Shown here piece by piece: positions 52,511 to 61,306 of a DNA stretch of 64,000 nt; the first letter of the stretch is position 1; the number at the start of each line of letters is the position of its first letter. Origin of the DNA: Streptomyces fodineus (lineage in GTDB: Bacteria; Actinomycetota; Actinomycetes; Streptomycetales; Streptomycetaceae). Location of the stretch: positions 310,001-374,000 of the forward strand of contig NZ_CP017248.1 in NCBI RefSeq assembly GCF_001735805.1, written 5' to 3'. The translations under genes were made by a program, and so were the position numbers. The notes beneath the pieces were generated by a model. That model was given only the letters and a program-made list of their open reading frames with translations. It did not search any database and was not told the origin of the DNA.

Positions 52511-53526
52511 CCACGGTCAGCCTCACCGACGTCGCGAGCTACCTGCCCGGCGAGCCGGTCCCCGCAGAGTTCTACACGGACTTCCCCGGGGCCGAGGACA
52601 AGCTCCGCAACCACCCCATGTTCAAGGTCCCGCGGTTACGGCACCACGTGGCCAGGGACGAGACCAACGCGGACATGATCGAGCGGGCCGTACAGTCCCT
52701 GGTCGATCGGCACGGCGCGGCGGAGATCCGAGGCGTCGACGTGCTGTTGGTGCACAGTCAGTTACCTGACCTGCCGTTCGTGGGCGCCGGAACTGAGGTG
52801 ACGCGTCGGCTGGGCCTGCACCCGGAGTGGCTCGTCGACGTGGCCAACGCGGGCTGCGCGTCCTTCGTGTACATGTTGAAGATGGCCCGGCAGATCCTCA
52901 CCTCCACCGACGCCAAGACCGCGCTGATCTGCAACGCGCAAAGCGCCGCGGGGCAGTGGTTCACCCAGTCCGAGGTGCGCAAACTCGCCCAGGCGGCGAT
53001 CCCGGGCGACGGATGCGGTGTGGGGTACGTGACGACGTCGGCACAGTCGCCGGTCCTCGACGTGGAGAGCCGGCACATCGGCGAGTACGCCGGCGACATG
53101 ACCGTGGCGGTCGACGACGGTCGCAAGTACTGGGAGCCGGGCAAGTCGCAGTTGCGGATCGGCTTCACCGACGCCAGCGTCGCCAAGGTCCTGGCACGCG
53201 GGAACCGCCTCGTCCCCGAAGTGGTCAACTCCCTGTGCCGACGGCTCGGCATGGCGAGCACCGACATCGACGTCCTCATCACCAACCAGCCCAACCGCAC
53301 CTTCCTGCGAAACTGGCGAGAGGCGCTGCAACTGCCTGCCGAACGGCACCTGAACACCTTCGACGAATGCGGGAATCTCTTCGGAGCGGCGATCCCGGTC
53401 ACCTTGGACCGCGCGATCAGCTCCCGCCGGGTGAAGGACGGCGATCTGATGGTGCTCGGGGGATTCGCCCACGCCGGCGACTTCGCCGGTGCCGTCGCCG
53501 TTCGCTGGCACGGCGGACGGGACTGA
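52507..53526 (+). CDS. KAS III-like ketoacyl synthase with Cys-Asn-Asn active site
   Basis: A 339-residue thiolase-fold enzyme of the FabH kind. Cys117 sits in VDVANAGCASFVYML, and Asn290 in FDECGNLFGAAIPVTLDRA. Between them, 30 residues before Asn290 as in FabH (His244, Asn274 in E. coli), the expected HQAN motif reads TNQPN: the catalytic His is Asn260. KAS III paralogues with changed triads often do acyl transfer instead of decarboxylative condensation. The GTG start overlaps the SRPBCC stop codon by 4 bp. It is the distinctive enzyme of the operon. Confidence 0.85.
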   Translation: MTTVSLTDVASYLPGEPVPAEFYTDFPGAEDKLRNHPMFKVPRLRHHVARDETNADMIERAVQSLVDRHGAAEIRGVDVLLVHSQLPDLPFVGAGTEVTRRLGLHPEWLVDVANAGCASFVYMLKMARQILTSTDAKTALICNAQSAAGQWFTQSEVRKLAQAAIPGDGCGVGYVTTSAQSPVLDVESRHIGEYAGDMTVAVDDGRKYWEPGKSQLRIGFTDASVAKVLARGNRLVPEVVNSLCRRLGMASTDIDVLITNQPNRTFLRNWREALQLPAERHLNTFDECGNLFGAAIPVTLDRAISSRRVKDGDLMVLGGFAHAGDFAGAVAVRWHGGRD

Positions 53527-53529
53527 GCC

Positions 53530-54549
53530 ATGGACATCCCCGTACTGCACCGACTCGCCCTGAACGAGAGCCCGTATCCCCCACTGCCCTCGGTACGCGA
53601 GGCGATGCAACGGGCCGTCGCACAGGCCCACCGCTACCCGCAGTTCCACCCCGACGACCTCACCGAGCGGATCGCCGCGTGGTGCCAGGTGACCTCCGAC
53701 CGCGTCGCGGTCGGCAGCGGATCGGTCGGCGTGGCCCTGCAGTTGCTCCACGCAGTGGTCCGGCCCGGGGACACAGTGGTCCACGCCTGGCGCACGTTCG
53801 ACGCCTACCCTCTCCTGGCCGCAATGGTCCGAGCCCGACCTGTCCCCGTACCCCTGTCGCCGGACGGACACCAGGATCTGGGCGCCCTGCTCGCGGCGCT
53901 CGACCACCGCACCCGCGTCGTGGTGCTGTGCAATCCCCACAATCCCACCGGAAGCCTCATCACCGCCGACGCACTGTTGGCGTTCCTGCGTCAGGCCCCC
54001 CGACACGTCACGGTGCTCCTCGACGAGGCGTACGTGGAGTTCGCCCGCGACACCAGCCTGCCGGATTCACCCGCGCTTCTGGACGCACACCCCAACCTGC
54101 TGGTCCTGCGCACCTTCTCAAAGGCCTACGGCCTCGCCGCCCTGCGGGTCGGCTACGCACTCGGCGCCCCCGACCTGATGGCGCGGATCCGTCGGCAACA
54201 GCTGCCCTTCGGGATCAACGCGGTGGCAACAGCGGCGGTGAAGGCATCACTGCGGGCCGAAGGCGAGCTGCGGCTACGCGTGGACACCGTCGTCGCCGAA
54301 CGCGAACGTCTCCGGCGTGAACTCGTATCCCTCGGCTGGCGCATACACCCCGGCCACGCCAATTCCATCTGGCTCGCTGCGCCCGATCCGATCGATGAGG
54401 GCGCCGCAGCACTCACCGAAGCCGGGGTCCTGGCGCGCCACTACCCCGGCGAGGGACTCCGGCTCACCGTCGGTAACCGGAACGCCAACGACACGGTGCT
54501 GACCGCGCTGGCGGGACTGCGCGCGCACCAGAGTGCGTCGCGGACATGA
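53530..54549 (+). CDS. HisC-like class I/II aminotransferase
   Basis: A 339-residue PLP enzyme of the histidinol-phosphate/aromatic aminotransferase type. VGSGSVGVALQLLHAV binds the cofactor phosphate, CNPHNPTGSLI carries the Asn, LLDEAYVEF the Asp, and the Schiff-base Lys198 is in LRTFSKAYGLAALRVGY. It starts 3 bp after the KAS III stop. It is not next to other his genes, so it more likely aminates a keto product of this operon than serves histidine synthesis. The substrate is inferred. Confidence 0.9.
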   Translation: MDIPVLHRLALNESPYPPLPSVREAMQRAVAQAHRYPQFHPDDLTERIAAWCQVTSDRVAVGSGSVGVALQLLHAVVRPGDTVVHAWRTFDAYPLLAAMVRARPVPVPLSPDGHQDLGALLAALDHRTRVVVLCNPHNPTGSLITADALLAFLRQAPRHVTVLLDEAYVEFARDTSLPDSPALLDAHPNLLVLRTFSKAYGLAALRVGYALGAPDLMARIRRQQLPFGINAVATAAVKASLRAEGELRLRVDTVVAERERLRRELVSLGWRIHPGHANSIWLAAPDPIDEGAAALTEAGVLARHYPGEGLRLTVGNRNANDTVLTALAGLRAHQSASRT

Positions 54550-54817
54550 TGCACTCCGAGCGCGACACGGCCGTGCGAGGCCGCTCACCCTCGACCTGTT
54601 CGCGGCCCACGACTCGCCAAGGACCAGCTCCACAGTGGAGATCGCCCGGTACTTGCCGACCGTCTTACGGTCCACCCTGAGCGACGTGACCAACTCGCAC
54701 CGCTCGCCCGGCACGGGAGGCACGTACCTGGAACTCTCCGGAGCCGACGGCGCCGGCGCCCTGTGGTCCTGCGGCGGCCGTCGCATCCTCCCGGGCGACG
54801 GCTCCCGGGCAAGGTGA
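54533..54817 (+). CDS. Small ORF at the end of the operon
   Basis: A possible 94-residue protein starting with GTG and overlapping the end of the aminotransferase gene by 17 bp. From LTLDLFAAHDSPRTSSTVEIARYLPTVLRSTLSDVTNSHRS onward nearly every codon ends in G or C, which supports coding, but I recognise no family and the first 15 residues have weak bias. It could be a carrier-like or regulatory last gene, or a truncated remnant. Confidence 0.4.
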   Translation: MRRGHDALRARHGRARPLTLDLFAAHDSPRTSSTVEIARYLPTVLRSTLSDVTNSHRSPGTGGTYLELSGADGAGALWSCGGRRILPGDGSRAR

Positions 54818-54995
54818 GCACGGCCCCACCGCCGCGGCATTCCGTCACTGTCCGCGTTCGCCGCGCGATCCGCTGGTGTGGGCGAAGCGACCACCGGTGT
54901 TATTCAATGAGGTGTGCGGCCAGGGATCTCAGGGCCCCGTCGCACGGGTTCGAGTACGGCCCCGGCGCTGCGCCGGGGATTGCTGAGAGAGCCGC

Positions 54996-57158
54996 ATGGA
55001 CTCCACACCCTCCCCCTCGTCCTCTTCGCCGTTCGACCTGGTCAGCAGCGCCCTGGGGCGCTACATCCCGCGCGGCGGAACGGCAGCGGCCGCCGATCCC
55101 GCTGACGCGCAGGGCGACCGCGCCACCCCCCGGCGCGTATCCGGCAACCCAGCGGCCGGCCCCCTGGAGCAGATTCTCGGCGCGGTCAACCTGGACAGGG
55201 ATCTGAGAATCACCCGCTGCAATCTGGACGCCCCGGTATTCGCGGGTCTGGACGCCGTGGTCGGAAGTCCCTTCGTCGATCTCCTGCCCCCCGGGGACGT
55301 ACCGACGGTCACACGGCGGTTGCGGCAGGTGCTGGAGACCGGTGAGGCGCACGTCGCCCGGATCCAGCGTCTGCGCCGTGGCGACGGGTCTGAGCTGGTG
55401 GTCTCGCTGAGCATCCTGCCCGCCGCGGTGCCTCAGGAAGGCCTGACCGTCTCCGTGATCGCCATGGCCAGGAGGCTGCACCTGTACGCCGCCGAGACCG
55501 CGATCGGCACCTCGCTGGACATCGGCGAGACCGCGCAGTCGCTGGCGGAGTCCCTGCTGGCTTGGGGAGACGTGGCCGCCGTCGACCTCGACTTCGCCGT
55601 GTGGACGGGCGAGGGAGTCACCGGGCAGGCGCCGGGGCGCATCCGGCTACGGCGGGCGGCCCTGGTGCCGGACCGGGCGTGGCCCGAGGGCTACGTGACT
55701 CCTGGCGACGATCTCCCCAGCGACGCGAGTCGCCTGCTGGCGCAGGCGGTACGGCGGGACGACGCCCCGCAGGCCATCGTCATACCCGACCGGGAGGCGG
55801 TCGAGCGGGTACTCGGCAGTCCGCGAGTGATGCGTGCCCTGGTGCCCGGCGACCGGTCGGTGGGTGTGGCGTGCATACCCCTGGTCTTGGAGGGCGCGTC
55901 GCCCGTCGTGCTGGGCGTGGCAGAGGTCTGGCGACGGGCGGACTGCCCCTTCCGTGACAGCGAGCTGTTCGATCTGCAGGAACTGGTGGCCAGGACCGCC
56001 CATCACGTCGACCTGGCCCGTCAGCACCAGCGCGAGCACACGCAGGTGCTGGCGTTGCAGCGCCGGCTGCTGCCCCGGACCGGCGGCGACACCATCGAGA
56101 TCGCCAGCGTTTACCAGCCCGCCACGCCCGACAGCGCGGGCGTCGGCGGCGACTGGGTCAACAGTTTTCCGCTGCCGGACGGCCGTACTGCGCTGGTGGT
56201 CGGTGACGTCGTCGGGCATGGCCTGGGAGCCGCGGCGACCATGGGCCAGCTGAGCATGGAGGCCCGCGCGCTGTTGTCCGCGGGGCTCGCGCCCGACGAG
56301 GTACTGGAGCACCTGGACGAGACCGTAACGCTGCTGGACGACGCGGAGTCCGGGCTGGCGGCCGGCTACAGCGCCCTAGGGTCGACCTGCTGCATCGCCC
56401 TCTACGACCCGGTCAGCCACCACGTGGCGCTGTCCAGCGCCGGCCACCTCCCCCCGGTCCTGGTCTCCCCGGACGGGCACGCGGGCCCGCTGGCGGTCCG
56501 CCCTCACCCCGGCCTGGGCGCCGAGTTCGCGCTGCGGGAGCCGTTCGACGTACACACGTTCGGCGCACCCCCAGGCTCCCTACTCGCCCTCTACACCGAC
56601 GGCCTGGTGGAGGATCCGGCCGTGTCGATCGACGAGGGCATCGGCAGGCTGGCGGACGCCGTGTCCAGGGTGCACCCCTGGGACGCCCTGCAGCAGGCCG
56701 CACGGCACGTCGTCTCCGCGCTGGCACCCGTGCGCCCGCGCGACGACGTGACCCTGCTGCTCGCGCGGATGATCGGCTACCGCAAGGGGGACACCGCGAC
56801 CTGGCGGCTGCCCGCCCGCGACGACGCCCCCGCCCGTGCCCGCTCGCAGGTCTCCGCGCTGCTGCGGCAATGGCGCACCAAGGACGACACCCGGGACAAT
56901 GTCCTCCTGCTGGTCAGCGAGCTGGTCACGAACGCGGTGCGCTTCGCCACCGGTCCCATCACGGTGCGGCTGATCAAGGCCGGCCACGGTCTGCTGTGCG
57001 AGGTGGGCGACACCGGCAACGGCAGGCCACGTCTGAGCGCGGGCGGCCTCCTCGACGACGGCGGTCGTGGCCTGCACATCGTGCACAGGCTCACCAGCCG
57101 GTGGGGGGTGCGGTGGACGGACACCGGCAAGGTGGTTTGGGCGGAAGTCACGAGGTGA
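54996..57158 (+). CDS. SpoIIE-type PP2C phosphatase with PAS, GAF and ATPase domains
   Basis: A 720-residue signalling protein. In order: a PAS-like sensor (about 55-155), a GAF-like domain (about 160-345), a SpoIIE/PP2C phosphatase (about 350-580; GVGGDWVNSFPLPDGRTALVVGDVVGHGLGAAATM with metal-binding Asp residues, SSAGHLPPVLV, LYTDGLVEDP) and a C-terminal anti-sigma-type HATPase (about 600-720; LLLVSELVTNAVRFATGPITVRL, VGDTGNGRPRL, DDGGRGLHIVHRL). It should both dephosphorylate an anti-anti-sigma factor and bind a sigma or anti-sigma partner, linking an input signal to stress-sigma release. No partner gene is adjacent. Confidence 0.93.
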   Translation: MDSTPSPSSSSPFDLVSSALGRYIPRGGTAAAADPADAQGDRATPRRVSGNPAAGPLEQILGAVNLDRDLRITRCNLDAPVFAGLDAVVGSPFVDLLPPGDVPTVTRRLRQVLETGEAHVARIQRLRRGDGSELVVSLSILPAAVPQEGLTVSVIAMARRLHLYAAETAIGTSLDIGETAQSLAESLLAWGDVAAVDLDFAVWTGEGVTGQAPGRIRLRRAALVPDRAWPEGYVTPGDDLPSDASRLLAQAVRRDDAPQAIVIPDREAVERVLGSPRVMRALVPGDRSVGVACIPLVLEGASPVVLGVAEVWRRADCPFRDSELFDLQELVARTAHHVDLARQHQREHTQVLALQRRLLPRTGGDTIEIASVYQPATPDSAGVGGDWVNSFPLPDGRTALVVGDVVGHGLGAAATMGQLSMEARALLSAGLAPDEVLEHLDETVTLLDDAESGLAAGYSALGSTCCIALYDPVSHHVALSSAGHLPPVLVSPDGHAGPLAVRPHPGLGAEFALREPFDVHTFGAPPGSLLALYTDGLVEDPAVSIDEGIGRLADAVSRVHPWDALQQAARHVVSALAPVRPRDDVTLLLARMIGYRKGDTATWRLPARDDAPARARSQVSALLRQWRTKDDTRDNVLLLVSELVTNAVRFATGPITVRLIKAGHGLLCEVGDTGNGRPRLSAGGLLDDGGRGLHIVHRLTSRWGVRWTDTGKVVWAEVTR

Positions 57159-57329
57159 CGCGGCTTCGGGGCGGGAGCGCGGCCGGCGAAGGGGAGCGCG
57201 GCGAGGGTACGGGCGGCATACCCGTCACCCGGCGCCACCGACGGTAACGGACCGTACCCTCAGCCGTACCGGCGGCGTGACCGGTGATGCGGACGGCCCG
57301 ATCGCCGGTACGGGTGGCGCGGGCTCGCG

Positions 57330-58514
57330 CTACAGCCACTCCCCTTCCAGGGCGGTGGCGGTGAGGCCCGGTGCGGCCGCGTACAGGACGGCGCGACTGC
57401 CTGGCTTCTGCCCGGCATCGTGCGCCCGCCGCATGATGTCGAACACGGCGGCGCCTCCGCGGTTGCCGGTGGTGTAGCTGTCCCGGCTGTAGTCCAGCAG
57501 CCCCGACGGCCACGCGTCGGGCATCGTCTGCTCCATGTACTCCAGCACCCGGGTCCCGCCCGGGTGCGCCAGCAGTACGTCGGGGTGCCAGGAGTCGGGT
57601 TCGTCCTGGTAGCGGACGCGCAGCCACTCCCACATCGCAGTGACCGTCTCCTGTACGGCGCGCGGCCCTCGCCGGTCCATCACGAAGTGGGTGCCGTCCG
57701 CCCGCGTGTCCAGGCGGTGCAGGTCTTGGGTGCCGGGCAGCGTGTGGTGCCAGGCGGCGTCCAGCCTCAGCACCGACTCGCGGCGCGCGCGGCCCGTGAC
57801 CACCGCGGCGACCGCGGTGTCCGCGAACAGCAACCGGACGATCAGGGACTCGAGGGTGTCGTCCGCGGGCTGGTAGGTCGTGCTCAGAGCCTCCGCGATC
57901 ACGACCAGGACCACCCGGTCGGGGTCCGCGGCCACGAGATCCGCCGCCAGTGCCAGGGAGCGGGTCCCCGCGATACAGGCCCACTGCGTGGCCGGCAGCA
58001 GCATCACGTCGTTGCGAAGCTCAAGCTTGTTCGCCAGGGCGATGTCCAGACCCGGCAGCGCCGGGGTGGTGGAGTTGCTGGTGATCAGACAGTCGATGTC
58101 TGCTGCGTCCAGCCCGGCGATCTGCAGGGCCCCGCGCGCCGCACGCTCCCCATAGGACTGCACGGCCTCCCAGGCCGGTGCGGTGCGCTCCTGGACGGTC
58201 TGCGGCCCGGGTATCGCTTCAAGTGCGGTGATCACGCGGTCCACGTCCTGCTGGGTGAACCCGTCGCGTGCCAACGCCTCTTGGGCCGACCCGATGCCGA
58301 CAGCCCGCAGGCCGCCGCCGTTGCCGGGCGCGACGGCGGCCTCCAGCGGCAGCATCCACCCGCGGGTCTCGATGCCCGTGCTGGCCGCGATGCCGTCGAT
58401 CCGCGGCGCCCACGCCGCATGCGGATGCCGCTCACGCACCTCCGCCACGATCTGTCTGGTCTCCACGGCGTGCCCGCCGTGTATCACGGCAGGAGGGCAG
58501 AGGTAAGCGGCCAT
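57330..58514 (-). CDS. Type III polyketide synthase
   Basis: A 394-residue chalcone-synthase-superfamily homodimeric enzyme. The catalytic triad is Cys180 (LPATQWACIAGTRSLALA), His317 (LLAHPGGTRVLE) and Asn351 (SYTTGNRGGAAVF), in standard spacing. The GFGPG-like C-terminal motif reads AAAPGLTATALEGEWL. It condenses malonyl units onto an acyl-CoA starter. The starter and product (resorcinol, pyrone or naphthalene type) cannot be told by eye. An AGGAGG site precedes the ATG. It is convergent with the SpoIIE gene, and no tailoring gene is next to it on this side. Confidence 0.93.
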   Translation of the reverse strand: MAAYLCPPAVIHGGHAVETRQIVAEVRERHPHAAWAPRIDGIAASTGIETRGWMLPLEAAVAPGNGGGLRAVGIGSAQEALARDGFTQQDVDRVITALEAIPGPQTVQERTAPAWEAVQSYGERAARGALQIAGLDAADIDCLITSNSTTPALPGLDIALANKLELRNDVMLLPATQWACIAGTRSLALAADLVAADPDRVVLVVIAEALSTTYQPADDTLESLIVRLLFADTAVAAVVTGRARRESVLRLDAAWHHTLPGTQDLHRLDTRADGTHFVMDRRGPRAVQETVTAMWEWLRVRYQDEPDSWHPDVLLAHPGGTRVLEYMEQTMPDAWPSGLLDYSRDSYTTGNRGGAAVFDIMRRAHDAGQKPGSRAVLYAAAPGLTATALEGEWL

Positions 58515-58861
58515 AATGCTGCACCTTTCCAGGAGGAATAAGCAGGAATGTCACAAGTGCTATGTCATGGGTCACTCTGAAACGTCGCGCCCAAGGGATT
58601 GCCGATATGGCCCACTTCGGGAGTCGAGGTCCGGTTCGAGCATCGACGCTAAATGGACATTTCCGCTGTGATACAGACAACTTCGGCGGCCCTTTGAGGG
58701 CGTGACACGGCACACACCGCTGAAACGGGGGCCAGCAGAACGGTTAGACAGGTCACACCTGACGATCCGTCAGCCAGGACGGGTTACCTGGTCACTGCCC
58801 CCGGCGCCAGGCGGCACCGGGCAGGAGACGTGACGGGGCATGACGGATTCCTGGTTCGACA
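58515..58861. other. Promoter side of the type III PKS gene
   Basis: The 350-bp gap carries the AGGAGG site and upstream region of the PKS gene. No other gene was seen, and the AT content is higher near 58540-58690 than elsewhere. Confidence 0.5.
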
Positions 58862-59119
58862 GCATCCTTCTCCGCCTACCTGGCCAAAGGCGCCTTCCCC
58901 GCCCCGCCCTTCGAGACGCTCGACCTTGAGGGTGTGGGCCGGCTGGTCCGGATCGCCGTCGAGGAGGGTCGTGCGGCGCGTCCGGATCTGCAGACAGGGG
59001 TCTGCGGCGAGCACGGCGGCGACCCGGAGTCGATCCACTTCTTCCACAGCGCGGGCCTGGACTACGTCTCCTGCTCGCCGTTCCGGGTCCCGGTCTGGAG
59101 GCCGGGCGGGCGGCGCTGA
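58862..59119 (+). pseudogene. Pyruvate phosphate dikinase, C-terminal fragment
   Basis: [78 protein letters not shown] contains the [10 protein letters not shown] loop with the catalytic Cys and the [12 protein letters not shown] end of the PEP-binding barrel of PPDK. The rest of the protein of about 900 residues is missing. PPDK is a usual member of the hypoxia/dormancy-type gene cluster whose other members follow to the right. Confidence 0.85.
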
Positions 59120-59272
59120 CCGGCACTGGAGAGCACGTACGGCATGGAGGACCGTCGAACAGGAGCGGGACCGGTCCCCCCGCGGTGTCGCTCCGCCCGC
59201 CTCGCACCCCGGCGTCCATGGACCAACCGGAGCCGGCGAGAGGACGGTTACTCACCCTCGAAGAGGCACGGC

Positions 59273-59361
59273 ATGACCCGCAACCACGCCCCCGCGCACC
59301 GGCGCATCGACCTCGACCCTGCCGAGGCGCTGCGAAACGACGAATCTCTGACTCAGGTCAC
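59273..59361 (+). pseudogene. 5' end of a gene truncated by IS630 copy 2
   Basis: MTRNHAPAHRRIDLDPAEALR is the start of a coding frame with a ribosome site (GAAGAGG). The pattern DLDPAEALR resembles the start of pyridoxamine-5'-phosphate-oxidase-like proteins common in stress clusters, but too little remains to be sure. The frame is cut at 59361 by the IS630 element. No clear continuation was found beyond it at 60785. Confidence 0.45.
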
Positions 59362-59363
59362 TA

Positions 59364-60781
59364 GTGTGATGCGCCTGAAATCGCAGGCTTAAGTCTCTCG
59401 CTGATTTTCGGTGGCTGGCGGAGTGAGCTTGGTGAGGTAGTCGGCGAGGGATTTGAGGATCTCGTCGGCGGTCTTGGTCCAGGTGAAGGGCCGGGGGTTC
59501 TCGTTCCATGAGTCGATCCAGGCCCTGATGTCCTCCTCCAGCGCCTTCACCGAGGTGTGGACGCCTCGGCGGATGAGCTTGTCGGTGAGCAGGCCGAACC
59601 ACCGCTCGACCTGGTTGATCCAGGAAGAGCCGGTCGGAGTGCAGTGGACATGGAAGCGGGGGTGCTTGCCGAGCCAGGTCTTGATCTCGGGGGTGTTGTG
59701 GGTGGCGTAGTTGTCACACACCAGGTGCACATCGAGCCCGGCAGGAACCGCCTTGTCTATCGTGACCAGAAACTTCTTGAACTCGACGGCCCGGTGGCGG
59801 CGGTGCAGTTCACCGATGACAGTGCCGTCGGCGATGTTGAAGGCGGCGAACAGGCTGGTGATGCCGTGTCGCAGGTAGTCGTGGGTGCGCCGTTCGGGCA
59901 TGCCCGGCATCATCGGCAGCACCGGCTGCGAGCGGTCCAGCGCCTGAATCTGGCTCTTCTCGTCCACGCACAACACCACGGCTTTCTCCGGCGGGTTGTG
60001 GTACAGGCCGACGACGTCGACGACCTTCGCGACGAACTGCGGGTCGGTGGAGAGCTTGAAGGCGTCCTGCAGGTGCGGCTTGAGGTCGAACTTCTTCCAG
60101 ATCCGCCCGATGGTGGACTTCGACAGCCCGGTGCGGGCGGCCATGGAGGCCCGCGACCAGTGGGTGTCCTGGCCCGGGGCGGATTCCAGCGTCGCGACGA
60201 CCACGTCCTCGACCTGGTCGAGCAGGATGGACGGCGGCCGGCCGGGCCGCGGCTCGTCGACCAGACCGTCCAGCCGCCGCTTGACGAACCGGGCCCGCCA
60301 GCGGTTCACCGACTGCTCGCTCACCCCGAGCTCGGCCGCCACCTGCTTGTTCGTCCCGCCCTCCGCGCACCGCAGCACGATCCTCGCGCGCAGAGCCAAA
60401 AACTGCGCGGTCTTCGCGCGCCTCGCCCAACGCGTCAGCTGAGCCCGTTCGTCATCACTGAGCACCAGCTCCGACTTGCGTCGGCCCGGCCGCGGCTCAT
60501 CCGCAAGCCCGGCCATCCGCCGGGCAGCAAACCGCGAGCGCCACTTCCTCACCGTGTCCGCGGTTACCTTGAACTCCGCCGCCACACGCGTATTCGGCTT
60601 CCCATCCGCACACGCCAAGACGATGCGTGCCCGCTCGGCGAGACGGGGCGCCACTGCCCCGCCCGCCCAGCGCAACAACTCGGCGCGCTCCTCATCGGAC
60701 AGCACAACTTCGACGGCACGAGGACCCCGAGACATGAAAACAGGCTACAGACTTAAGCCTGCGATTTCAGGCGCATCACAC
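59364..60781 (-). mobile_element. IS630-family insertion sequence, copy 2
   Basis: A 1418-bp element identical in length to copy 1 (10080-11497) and reversed in orientation, with the same terminal repeats and TA flanks (59362-59363 and 60782-60783). The sequences are nearly identical; one base difference that changes the transposase was noted. This points to recent transposition or gene conversion. Confidence 0.95.
59389..60735 (-). CDS. IS630-family transposase (copy 2)
   Basis: A 448-residue intact DDE transposase, the same as copy 1 except Cys in place of Phe in the segment HVHCTPTGSSWINQVERWF, a few residues before the last catalytic acid. Both helix-turn-helix segments and the two Asp motifs (CVDEKSQIQ and LVCDNYATH) are unchanged. 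Confidence 0.96.
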   Translation of the reverse strand: MSRGPRAVEVVLSDEERAELLRWAGGAVAPRLAERARIVLACADGKPNTRVAAEFKVTADTVRKWRSRFAARRMAGLADEPRPGRRKSELVLSDDERAQLTRWARRAKTAQFLALRARIVLRCAEGGTNKQVAAELGVSEQSVNRWRARFVKRRLDGLVDEPRPGRPPSILLDQVEDVVVATLESAPGQDTHWSRASMAARTGLSKSTIGRIWKKFDLKPHLQDAFKLSTDPQFVAKVVDVVGLYHNPPEKAVVLCVDEKSQIQALDRSQPVLPMMPGMPERRTHDYLRHGITSLFAAFNIADGTVIGELHRRHRAVEFKKFLVTIDKAVPAGLDVHLVCDNYATHNTPEIKTWLGKHPRFHVHCTPTGSSWINQVERWFGLLTDKLIRRGVHTSVKALEEDIRAWIDSWNENPRPFTWTKTADEILKSLADYLTKLTPPATENQRET

Positions 60782-60862
60782 TAGAAGCCAGTCCGGACAC
60801 CTCATGTCGCCCTATCGCACCGCGGAAGTGCGAGTGTGCGTCGGCCGCCGCACGTGCGGGGC

Positions 60863-61240
60863 TCAGGCGAGCTGAAGTACGACCGCCACCGGGGAGTCCG
60901 CGTGGTGGAGCACGCCGTGGGTGACACGCCCCAGTTGGAGCCCGAAACGGCCCTGGACGACGAGCAGGTCGGCCTCACGGGACACGACCAGCAGGGCGTC
61001 GCGCGCGTAGCCCTCGGCCATACGCCGTTGTGCCTGCAAGCCGCAGAGGCCGGCGCCAGGCCCGCACGGCTGCGAGCGGGACCCCGCGCAGGAGCGCCTC
61101 CGTGTCCCAGAGCCGGCCTGGTTGTCGTGGCTACCGCGCAGCACGATCACCGGACGGTGTGCGTGCCCTGCCACAGTGACACCGACCGAGCCGAGGAGTA
61201 CCCCGGTCAGGCCGCTACGTCGCCAGAGCGCCGCGCCTCC
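60863..61240 (-). pseudogene. Decayed universal stress protein
   Basis: Reading on the minus strand, GVTVAGHAHRPVIVLRGSHDNQAG (end of a first Usp domain), then frameshifted debris, then ARDALLVVSREADLLVVQGRFGLQLGRVTHGVLHHADSPVAVVLQLA, the final strand and helix of a second Usp domain. The first part and the ATP loop are gone. It is adjacent to, and on the same strand as, an intact Usp gene, so it is probably a decayed paralogue. Confidence 0.8.
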
Positions 61241-61306
61241 CCCCGTACCAGCCCGTACCCCGGCTCTCCAAGCAACACGTGAGGGCCACCGAAGTGCCCT
61301 CGCGGG

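Noticed and set aside
54274..54894. A minus-strand frame with a helix-turn-helix-like stretch (LRVDRKTVGKYRA)
   Set aside because: It is mostly antisense to the aminotransferase; the stretch is short and no transposase motifs follow.
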